DNA from: UBA3478 sp965662045
GTDB lineage: Bacteria > Bacteroidota > Bacteroidia > Flavobacteriales > Flavobacteriaceae
Direction of reading: 5' to 3'
DNA: 64,000 nt
NCBI GenBank assembly: GCA_965662045.1
Contig: CBFIGE010000009.1
Coordinates: 1-64,000, forward strand
Shown in pieces: positions 1-7,857 of this stretch (the first letter of the stretch is position 1; the number at the start of each line of letters is the position of its first letter). Position numbers and translations under genes: made by a program. The notes below the pieces were generated by a model. The model did not search any database and was not told where the DNA came from. It saw only the letters and a list, made by a program, of their open reading frames with translations.

Positions 1-2
1 AA

Positions 3-3000
3 GAATTGGCCGATGACAAGCCTCGAAGAATCGAACTCCTCTTTCTAGGGCACGAAATGGAACATCACAATTCACGGGAATATTTCCCCATTTTAGCTTC
101 CGCTTTGACAAAAGACGGAATTAACATCACTTACACAGAAGACGTAAACGATTTAAACTCAGAGAAACTCGATTTGTATGATGGCTTGATTATATATGCC
201 AATCATGAATCTATCAAGCCTGTGCAAGAAAAAGCATTGTTGAATTTTGTAGCTGAAGGAAACGCTTTTATTCCTATCCATTCAGCTAGTTTCTGTTTTA
301 AGAATTCTCCCGAGTACATTGATTTGGTTGGGGCGCAGTTCATGGAACACGATACGCTCACGTTCGCTGCTTCGATTACGAATATAGAGCATCCTGTAAT
401 GAAAGAGGTCACGGAATTCGAAGCTTGGGACGAAACCTATGTTCATGATAAAATAGCAGATGATATTACGGTATTGATGGAACGTGTTGAGGGCGACCAT
501 AGAGAACCGTGGACATGGGTTAAAGAATACGGAAAAGGAAAGGTATTCTACACGGCTTCAGGTCATGATAAGCGTGTTTGGAATCATTCGGGTTTTCAAA
601 ACCTTGTTAAGCAAGGAATTTTATGGGCGGTGGATGATACCGCCAAGAAAAACTGGGAAGCATTTTCCAAGGATATTCCCGTTTTGGCATATGAAGAACG
701 CGATAGTATTCCCAATTACGAAAAGCGCGACCCACCGTTGAAATTTCAATTGCCCTTAACGCCCGAGGAATCGGCGAAATTGATTCAAGTTCCTGCCGGA
801 TTCAACCTGCAACTTTTCGCATCCGAACCCGACATTATCAACCCTATTGCTATGAATTGGGACGAAAAGGGAAGACTCTGGGTTATCGAAACCGTCGATT
901 ACCCCAACACTGTACGTGAGGACAAAGGTCTTGGAGACGACCGGGTGAAAATTTTGGAGGATACCGACAGCGACGGTAAGGCGGATAAGGTAACGGTCTT
1001 TGCAGAAAACCTAAATATTCCCACAAGTTTTGCATTTTACGATGGGGGTATCATCGTCTCCCAAGCCCCGCATTTCATCTTTTTAAAGGATACCAACGGT
1101 AACGATAAAGCCGATGTCAGGGAAATTATGATAAACGGCTGGGGCACTTTTGATACGCATGCGGGGCCATCGAACCTACAATATGGCATCGACAACAATA
1201 TATATGGGGTGGTCGGTTATTCTGGATTTGAAGGAAATATCTTTGGGAAAGATTTCGACTTTAATCAGAACATGTACCGTTTCAATCCGAAGCGAAACTA
1301 CTTTGAGGTGTTGACAAACACCAGCAACAACACTTGGGGCCTGGGCATTACCGAAGACAATTCGCTGTTTGCCTCTACCGCCAACAATACCCATAGTGTC
1401 TTTTTGGGAATTCCCAACAATATTATGGAAGGTCTGACCGGTATTCCTGCACAGGGAAGTCTTAAAATCGATGGCCATTATGCCATGCAGCCCTTAACGC
1501 CAAATGTGCGTCAAGTAGATGTCTTTGGTGGATTTACGGCCGCTGCGGGCCATCATTTTTATACTGCCAGAAAGTACCCAAGTAACTACTGGAACAGTGT
1601 TGCGTTTGTCTGCGAACCTACGGGAGGATTGGTACATATCGCCAAAATCGAAAAAGATGGTGCGGGTTATATCGAGAAAGACGGCGGCAACCTTTTTGCA
1701 AGTTCTGACGAATGGGTGTCCCCGGTGGAGGCCAAAGTCGGGCCGGATGGCATTGTTTGGGTGGCCGATTGGTACAACTTTATCGTTCAGCACAACCCCA
1801 CTCCAAATAAAGAACGCGGTGGATATGATGCAGAAAACGGAGAAGGTAATGCATACGTCAATCCCTTGCGCGACAAATCGAGGGGACGTATTTGGCGTGT
1901 AGTTCCTAAAAATGTGGATGCAGCCGATGCTATTATTTTGGATAAGAACAATCCCGACCAATTGGTAAGTGCGTTGTCAAATGACAATATGTTTTGGCGC
2001 TTGACCGCCCAACGACTTTTGATCGAACTTGGAAATATCGACGTATTGCCAAAATTGTACAAATTGGCAAATGACTCAAAAAGGGATGCCTTGGGAATGC
2101 ATCCCGCTGCCCTTCACGCCCTTTGGACCATAGATGGCTTGACCAATCTACAAACCGATACCGAAGCCTATAATGTGGTAAAAGGTGCGTTGTGCCATCC
2201 ATCCGCCGCGGTGCGCAAGGCTGCTTTACAAATGCTTCCAAAAAACGAAACTACCGATAGTGAGATTTTCAACGCCAAGATTCTACATGATAAAAACCCA
2301 CAAGTTCGCTTGGCTGGCCTACTATATTTTGCGGAGAGACCGGCATCCGAAGCTATCGGGAAAATGCTGTATGAATTAAGTCAAAAGGAAGAAATTGTAA
2401 AAGACGATTGGTTGGCGAAAGCCATTTATGCGACTGCCAATAACCACGCCGATGGTTTTATTGCCGAGTATGCCAAAGCAAACCCAGATTTTGATATGGC
2501 GGACAATACTGCTAAAGAAAGGGAAGCAATCAAGCATGACGACCGAAATTGGAAAACTATGCAATTGCCTCAATATATAGAGGATGCCGGACTCGAAATG
2601 GACGGGGTTATCTGGTTTCGAAGGAATTTTGATTTCACCACCACAGGTTCGACATATATTTCTTTAGGCCCCATCAATGATTCCGATGTGGTTTTTATCA
2701 ATGGAAAACAAATCGGGGCCACGGAGAAAGATCATGAAAGAAATCGATACTACAGCGTTCCTGCAGGATTGTTGAATAATAAAGGAAATACCATAGCCAT
2801 CAGAGTCGAGGATATCGGTGGTAGAGGAGGTCTTTATGGGAGACCTGACCAGTTGTTCATACGCTCTGGCGAAAATATGGTTTCGCTTTCTGGCCCTTGG
2901 AAATACGAAGTAGAAACTGATTTTGGTCAAACTAACAACGATGCATTCGGGGGAGTACCAATAGCTGAGGTCTTCGCTAAAAATTACAGGAACGATGGCG

Positions 3001-3416
3001 CAAGTTTCGACGGTGTCTCAGAAGCCGACGACGGAAATGCTACCGTCATTACCATCAAGACTGTCCAAAATGAAATGAAATACGACCTGACCGAGTTTGT
3101 TGTCCAGGCCGGAAAGCCCGTAGAACTTGTTCTGGAGAATATCGATTTCATGCAGCACAATTTGGTCATCGTGCAAAAAGGGGCCAAGGACAAAGTAGGT
3201 GGCGCAGCTGATAAACTGGCCGCAGACCCAAAAGGGGCCGAGCAGGGTTACGTTCCGAAAATGGACGAGGTGCTTTTTGCGACCGTAATGGTGGATCCCG
3301 AGCAAACCGTAACCTTGAGATTTACTGCTCCGAGCGAGCCAGGAGAGTACCCCTTTATCTGCACTTTTCCCGGACATTGGCGAATCATGCAGGGCGTCAT
3401 GAAAGTCGTAAAATAA
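3..3416 (+). CDS. ThuA / beta-propeller dehydrogenase / HEAT / cupredoxin fusion (5' end cut by window)
   Basis: The reading frame is open to the window edge and the first possible start is only a TTG, so the true start and probable signal peptide lie upstream. About 1,137 residues are visible. Rough domains: ThuA-like (1-215), a PVC-type putative membrane-bound dehydrogenase beta-propeller (about 255-640), HEAT-like repeats (about 655-790), a galactose-binding-like sandwich (about 845-975) and a C-terminal blue-copper domain (about 1010-1136). Copper ligands are visible as MQHNLV near 1050, then Cys1119, His1124 and Met1128 in the azurin spacing C-x4-H-x3-M. No CxxCH haem motif is present, although relatives of this family often end in cytochrome c. 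Inferred role: periplasmic sugar or polyol oxidation passing electrons to copper. It lies 17 bp upstream of the epimerase gene, so they are probably co-transcribed. The substrate is unknown. Confidence 0.85.
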   Translation, partial: ELADDKPRRIELLFLGHEMEHHNSREYFPILASALTKDGINITYTEDVNDLNSEKLDLYDGLIIYANHESIKPVQEKALLNFVAEGNAFIPIHSASFCFKNSPEYIDLVGAQFMEHDTLTFAASITNIEHPVMKEVTEFEAWDETYVHDKIADDITVLMERVEGDHREPWTWVKEYGKGKVFYTASGHDKRVWNHSGFQNLVKQGILWAVDDTAKKNWEAFSKDIPVLAYEERDSIPNYEKRDPPLKFQLPLTPEESAKLIQVPAGFNLQLFASEPDIINPIAMNWDEKGRLWVIETVDYPNTVREDKGLGDDRVKILEDTDSDGKADKVTVFAENLNIPTSFAFYDGGIIVSQAPHFIFLKDTNGNDKADVREIMINGWGTFDTHAGPSNLQYGIDNNIYGVVGYSGFEGNIFGKDFDFNQNMYRFNPKRNYFEVLTNTSNNTWGLGITEDNSLFASTANNTHSVFLGIPNNIMEGLTGIPAQGSLKIDGHYAMQPLTPNVRQVDVFGGFTAAAGHHFYTARKYPSNYWNSVAFVCEPTGGLVHIAKIEKDGAGYIEKDGGNLFASSDEWVSPVEAKVGPDGIVWVADWYNFIVQHNPTPNKERGGYDAENGEGNAYVNPLRDKSRGRIWRVVPKNVDAADAIILDKNNPDQLVSALSNDNMFWRLTAQRLLIELGNIDVLPKLYKLANDSKRDALGMHPAALHALWTIDGLTNLQTDTEAYNVVKGALCHPSAAVRKAALQMLPKNETTDSEIFNAKILHDKNPQVRLAGLLYFAERPASEAIGKMLYELSQKEEIVKDDWLAKAIYATANNHADGFIAEYAKANPDFDMADNTAKEREAIKHDDRNWKTMQLPQYIEDAGLEMDGVIWFRRNFDFTTTGSTYISLGPINDSDVVFINGKQIGATEKDHERNRYYSVPAGLLNNKGNTIAIRVEDIGGRGGLYGRPDQLFIRSGENMVSLSGPWKYEVETDFGQTNNDAFGGVPIAEVFAKNYRNDGASFDGVSEADDGNATVITIKTVQNEMKYDLTEFVVQAGKPVELVLENIDFMQHNLVIVQKGAKDKVGGAADKLAADPKGAEQGYVPKMDEVLFATVMVDPEQTVTLRFTAPSEPGEYPFICTFPGHWRIMQGVMKVVK

Positions 3417-3433
3417 AAACCGAAATTAACTTA

Positions 3434-4294
3434 ATGGTAAACAACATAACATACGGCGTAAGCACTTGGCTCTGGCAATCGCCATTTACGACCGAATCGA
3501 TTTCATTGTTCCCAAAGATCAAGGAGATGGGGTTCGATGTCGTGGAAATTCCAGTTGAAGATCCGAAACTGATCGATGGTTTAATAGTAAAACAAGCTTT
3601 AGCGGACAACGGATTACAACCGACGGTCTGCGGTGTGTTCGGCCCGACAAAAGATTTGACTTCGGATGATGTTTCGCTACATGAAAACTGTTTCCGATAT
3701 GTGGAAGAATGTTTTGAATTGTGCAATCTACTGGCAGTTGATTTTCTAGCAGGGCCGATGTATTCCGCCGTAGGGAAAGCGAGAATGGTCTCCGAAGAAC
3801 AGCGAAAATTGGAATGGGAGCTGGCCGTAACCAATCTTAGAAAAGTATGTGATATGGGGAAAAGTTTTGGGCAATCTATAGCCTTAGAACCCTTGAACCG
3901 CTTTGAATCGGATCTGGTCAATACCGCCGAGGATGTAGCACGTTTGGTAACCGACATCAACCAACCCAACGCCAAGGTTTTATTGGACGGATTTCACATG
4001 ACCATTGAAGAAAAGAATATTCGTAAAGCCATAAATACGGTTGGCGATAAATTGATTCATGTTCAGGTTTCCGAAAACCATCGGGGTATTCCTGGAACGG
4101 GACTTACACCTTGGAACGATTTCAAACTAGGTCTGCAAGACATTAAATATAACGCTGCAATCGTCATCGAAAGCTTTACTCCTGAAATCAAAGAGTTGGC
4201 AGGTGCGGTCTGTATCTGGAAAGATTTAGCGCCTAGCCAAGATGAATTTGCTTCCGAAGGAATCAAATTTTTAAAAAAGACTTTCAATTCATAA
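3434..4294 (+). CDS. Sugar phosphate isomerase/epimerase (AP-endonuclease-2 TIM barrel)
   Basis: A 286-residue TIM-barrel protein resembling D-psicose/D-tagatose 3-epimerases and inositol-catabolism isomerases. Candidate metal ligands fall in the expected order: Glu in ALEPLNRFESD, Asp and His in LLDGFHMTIEE, His in HVQVSENHRG and Glu in IVIESFTPE. An upstream in-frame extension exists, but it overlaps the preceding gene and lacks the family N-terminus; the ATG at 3434 starts directly with the first strand (MVNNITYGVSTWLW). No signal peptide, so it should be cytoplasmic. It lies between the cupredoxin dehydrogenase and a Gfo/Idh oxidoreductase, which suggests it isomerises or eliminates an oxidised (keto) sugar. 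The exact substrate cannot be read from sequence. Confidence 0.85.
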   Translation: MVNNITYGVSTWLWQSPFTTESISLFPKIKEMGFDVVEIPVEDPKLIDGLIVKQALADNGLQPTVCGVFGPTKDLTSDDVSLHENCFRYVEECFELCNLLAVDFLAGPMYSAVGKARMVSEEQRKLEWELAVTNLRKVCDMGKSFGQSIALEPLNRFESDLVNTAEDVARLVTDINQPNAKVLLDGFHMTIEEKNIRKAINTVGDKLIHVQVSENHRGIPGTGLTPWNDFKLGLQDIKYNAAIVIESFTPEIKELAGAVCIWKDLAPSQDEFASEGIKFLKKTFNS

Positions 4295-4304
4295 AGACAT
4301 AAAA

Positions 4305-5435
4305 ATGAGCGATAAAAAAATAAACATAGCTATTGTCGGACTAGGTTTCGGCGCCGAGTTCATTCCCATTTACCAAAAACATCCCAATGCGAATCTAGTT
4401 GCTATTTGTCAACGCAACGAGGCAAAGTTGAACGAATTGGGAGATGTTTTTGGAATCGAAAAAAGATATACCTCGTATGATGAATTGTTAAAAGATGATG
4501 ATATCGATGCGGTGCATATCAACACACCCATTCCGGATCATGGCATACAATCCATTAAAGGTTTGAAAGCCGGAAAACATGTAGCCTGTACCGTACCCAT
4601 GGCAACAACGGTAGAGGAGTGTGAAGAGATTGTTCACTTGGCCGAAGAAACCGGATTGACCTATATGATGATGGAAACCGTGGTCTATGCCCGCGAATTT
4701 CTCTACATGAAAGAACTTTATGAAAACGGAGAGTTGGGAAAAATCCAATTTTTAAAGGCGAGCCACCAACAAGATATGGACGGGTGGCCGAACTATTGGC
4801 CCGGCCTGCCACCGATGCATTATGCCACGCATTGTGTCGGCCCTGTTTTGGGACTAACACGCGGAGAAGCCGAATATGTTTCCTGTTTTGGTTCAGGAAC
4901 GATTCGGGAAGAGCTGATAAAGGAATACAACTCACCCTTTGCCATTGAAACCACACATATCAAGTTCCGGAATTCTGATTTGAGCGCACAAGTTTATCGT
5001 TCGCTTTATGATGTTGCCCGCCAGTACCGCGAAAGTTTTGAGGTCTACGGTTCCAAAAAATCAGTGGAATGGCCTTTGATAGAGGGAAAACCTTTGGTCG
5101 TTCATACCGCCAAAAAACCGGAACCCGAAATTCCTGAAGAAGTAAAGTGTCCTGATTTTGGAAAATTGTTGCCTGAGGAAATTCAACCATTCACTACCGG
5201 AGGGGTTTATGATACCGATGACAATACTCATTTATCATTTACACAAGGTGCAGGGCATGGAGGTTCACATCCGCATTTGGTGCATGAATTTGTAGACGCT
5301 TTGGTTCAGAAGAGCGCTCCCTATCCAAATGCGAAACAGTCGGCCAATATTACCTGTGTTGGTATTTTGGCCCATGAATCAGCATTACAGGGTGGGAAAA
5401 TCATCAAATTACCTGAATTCACCTTCGATTCGTAA
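4305..5435 (+). CDS. Gfo/Idh/MocA family oxidoreductase (intact copy)
   Basis: A 376-residue NAD(P)-dependent sugar oxidoreductase. The N-terminal Rossmann fold shows INIAIVGLGFGAEFIP with the glycine-rich loop. A KAGKHVACTVPMA segment follows in the position of the family's EKP motif, and the C-terminal half is the substrate-binding alpha/beta domain. No signal peptide. It begins 10 bp after the epimerase stop and is probably in the same operon. Residues from about 82 to the end are nearly identical to the chimeric gene at 29201-30367, which lacks the Rossmann domain, so this is the only intact copy here. Family members oxidise or reduce sugars at C1 or C3; the substrate here is not determinable. 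Confidence 0.9.
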   Translation: MSDKKINIAIVGLGFGAEFIPIYQKHPNANLVAICQRNEAKLNELGDVFGIEKRYTSYDELLKDDDIDAVHINTPIPDHGIQSIKGLKAGKHVACTVPMATTVEECEEIVHLAEETGLTYMMMETVVYAREFLYMKELYENGELGKIQFLKASHQQDMDGWPNYWPGLPPMHYATHCVGPVLGLTRGEAEYVSCFGSGTIREELIKEYNSPFAIETTHIKFRNSDLSAQVYRSLYDVARQYRESFEVYGSKKSVEWPLIEGKPLVVHTAKKPEPEIPEEVKCPDFGKLLPEEIQPFTTGGVYDTDDNTHLSFTQGAGHGGSHPHLVHEFVDALVQKSAPYPNAKQSANITCVGILAHESALQGGKIIKLPEFTFDS

Positions 5436-5513
5436 TTACGCTGAAAAGTTTTCGCTCTTCGAATTGTTTTTTATTACTGGATTAAAGTTTGGAAGGTTTA
5501 ATTGTGTTTTTTC

Positions 5514-6281
5514 CTAGTTCCATTGAATGGCAAAATAGACCGCTGGCCTATTGCCCAGATTGGTAAAATTATGGGGTATTTCTGATTCGACCCAGGCAGC
5601 ATCACCTGTAGTGATTTTTTGTATGTCGTTGCCAAGAACCATTTGCCCAACACCATCGATCATCAGTATGATTTCTTCATTTTTATGGGTATGCGGCGCA
5701 TGGCTGTTTATTTCAGGATCCAATGAAGTAATGTGTATATCAAATCTGCTTAACATAACCGTTTGACGGTCGAACAATTGCCGTACTCCACCCTTGTCGT
5801 GCGATTTATAGACCATATCAAACCAATCTATCACAAACGAAGGTCCCGCGCTTCTTCCCCTATCCATCTCAGGCTTTGCAATGGATGCCATTAGCATCTC
5901 ATAAAACGAGATGTCTTCTTTTCGCATATTTTCAAAAATCACCTGGTCTCCGGGCAATAAGAAAACCACGGAACCGATATCAAGGTCGTAAGATTTTTGA
6001 TCAAGAACTACCCGCACCGGACCTTCCTTAATGATAAAGAAAAACTCGTCCCCATCGGCTTTGGTATCATAAATTGCTTTCTTCCCCGATTTGACGGATA
6101 CTCCTTTTAGTTCGTGCTTGGAGAGTATGGCACCACTTCCCGCAAAAAGTACTTTTTCGGATCCAAAATCGGTTTGTCGAACATTGGGGCCTTCCCATTG
6201 ATGAACCTTTGATTTCATCTGTTCCTGTGAAATTACAACTGTCGAAAAATGCAGTAAGAAAAGACATAATACAATTCGCAT
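5514..6281 (-). CDS. Secreted double-cupin protein
   Basis: A 255-residue protein with a signal peptide (MRIVLCLFLLHFSTVVIS). I start it at the ATG at 6281; the upstream codon at 6287 is a TTG. Two cupin-like beta-barrels are apparent. The second, C-terminal, carries the metal-binding signature (SHAPHTHKNEEIILMIDG, then a later His in SEIPHNFTNLG). The N-terminal barrel has weaker motifs. It heads leftward towards the xylan-type esterases, 43 bp before the end of the CE15 gene's promoter side, but it lies downstream of them and may be the last gene of that operon. Such proteins are often sugar isomerases or sensors; no specific function can be assigned. Confidence 0.75.
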   Translation of the reverse strand: MRIVLCLFLLHFSTVVISQEQMKSKVHQWEGPNVRQTDFGSEKVLFAGSGAILSKHELKGVSVKSGKKAIYDTKADGDEFFFIIKEGPVRVVLDQKSYDLDIGSVVFLLPGDQVIFENMRKEDISFYEMLMASIAKPEMDRGRSAGPSFVIDWFDMVYKSHDKGGVRQLFDRQTVMLSRFDIHITSLDPEINSHAPHTHKNEEIILMIDGVGQMVLGNDIQKITTGDAAWVESEIPHNFTNLGNRPAVYFAIQWN

Positions 6282-6324
6282 AGTCAAGATGATTTAGTTA
6301 GCATATAGTGGGCTTCGATTCCTT

Positions 6325-7857
6325 TTATTTCTCATACTTCAAGAAGGTATTTGCCCAAGGAATAAAATACTTCATATTGGGCCAGTCGGTATGGCCACCA
6401 TCGTGCTGGCGCCAAGCCAATTCTCCATCCATTAAATCTGTATTGTATGGAGGCATTTTTTCTGTGTTATAATCATTGGAAACTCCAAGATCCTTGGCCC
6501 CTAATAATTTAAAAACTTTTCCGGCCGCGATGGTGGCCATATAGCTACCTTGTTGATCCAACCATTTGGCATCCCCTTTTTCAGGAATACCGTAGCTTAT
6601 AAAAGTAGGTCGAGGTGCACACAATGCGATTAACTGGTGTGAGTCTATAGGCAAATCACAAGCTGTCTTACTTGCAAAATTTGATTCTGAAGTACCATAT
6701 TTTAAATAGTTACCCGCCATCCAATGACTTTCGCCAGAGCCCGTTAGATTTTCAACAGCTTCGCCAAAGTTTCTTCTATGTAAGGCAGCCCCACCTTTGC
6801 CTGAGGAACCGATCAAACCGACAGCGAAGCGTTTATCGAATGCCATTGTTACCAATGCTGCTTTGCCATATCGTGATACACCTTCGATACCCACTTTTTT
6901 TGCGTCTACCATGGCATCACTCTCTAAATAATCAAGAGCACGTGAAGCCCCCCATGCCCAGGCACGAAGCGCACCCCAATCATCAGGTTTACGAAATTCG
7001 CCCTTGTTTGTCAAACCTATGATTCCACTTCTAAGTCCGGCAGAATTGTCCGCCTGAATACTTGAAGGTTCAAGGGTCATATAGCCCCATCCGGCAGCTA
7101 ATAATTGTTCGGTTGAAGGGAGGTCGCCCTCCGGCAGCGGTTCCCAAAAATTAGGACCGGGTAATTTGGTAATTGGGCTATAGGCGGGATATTTGTCAAA
7201 TAAGGTCTTCATTTCGGGGTCGCGCTCAATCATCATTTCCTTGAAAGATTTGTTGATTTTTACCAAATCTTTTTCCGAGGGTTGGGCAGGGGCTGGAAAA
7301 GAAGGACGGCCAAACATCATCAGCACGGGAACAGGTCCTTTTACATTAGTTGGTACTACCAAGATCGCATTGATAGCTACATCCAATGAAGGATAAGCGT
7401 TATTCTCCACGCGACCCACCAATTGTTTTGCTATGACCGTTGTCCTTCTAACAAATTCATGATCCGTAATCGTTACCGACCAGTTGACATACGGAATATT
7501 TTCAGGCAACCTTCCATATACCTCGCGTTCGAAATCTTCAACGATTTCTGGTCTTCTTTCATCCCACCAAACCTGAGTATTGCCAACTTTCTTCCCCTTC
7601 CTCGTTAACAGTAATTCAGGAAGGTCTGGACAAGGATTGGCCAAACTTTCATCATAATTTGCATGATTTGGATCGGACTCGTTTCCACTTGCGCCAGGCC
7701 TCAAGGTTTTTATGCCCAATTGCTGCATCATATTTTCCTGATTGATTTGCCCCCATTGACGAATGCTGTCTCTTTCTTCCTGGGATAAAAAGAATTGGGC
7801 ATTTATAGTATTGGCCGATATAATTAAAAATAACAAGTAGCTTGCTGACTTCTTCAT
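6325..7857 (-). CDS. Glucuronoyl esterase-like hydrolase (CE15 family)
   Basis: A 510-residue secreted alpha/beta hydrolase with signal peptide MKKSASYLLFLIISANTINA. The nucleophile elbow is GVSRYGKAA near residue 327, matching the CE15 signature (G-C-S-R-x-G-K-x-A) with Val for Cys. A late His in HDGGHTDWPN is the probable catalytic histidine. CE15 enzymes cleave ester bonds between glucuronic acid on xylan and lignin alcohols, or related uronate esters in marine polysaccharides. Its start overlaps the stop of the upstream gene (ATGA-type, 7854-7857), so the two are translationally coupled. The nearby GH67 alpha-glucuronidase supports a glucuronate-containing substrate. Confidence 0.85.
   Translation of the reverse strand: MKKSASYLLFLIISANTINAQFFLSQEERDSIRQWGQINQENMMQQLGIKTLRPGASGNESDPNHANYDESLANPCPDLPELLLTRKGKKVGNTQVWWDERRPEIVEDFEREVYGRLPENIPYVNWSVTITDHEFVRRTTVIAKQLVGRVENNAYPSLDVAINAILVVPTNVKGPVPVLMMFGRPSFPAPAQPSEKDLVKINKSFKEMMIERDPEMKTLFDKYPAYSPITKLPGPNFWEPLPEGDLPSTEQLLAAGWGYMTLEPSSIQADNSAGLRSGIIGLTNKGEFRKPDDWGALRAWAWGASRALDYLESDAMVDAKKVGIEGVSRYGKAALVTMAFDKRFAVGLIGSSGKGGAALHRRNFGEAVENLTGSGESHWMAGNYLKYGTSESNFASKTACDLPIDSHQLIALCAPRPTFISYGIPEKGDAKWLDQQGSYMATIAAGKVFKLLGAKDLGVSNDYNTEKMPPYNTDLMDGELAWRQHDGGHTDWPNMKYFIPWANTFLKYEK

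Noticed and set aside
1176..2241. Minus-strand frames of 90-155 residues inside the ThuA fusion gene
   Set aside because: They are antisense to a well-supported gene and show no domain pattern.
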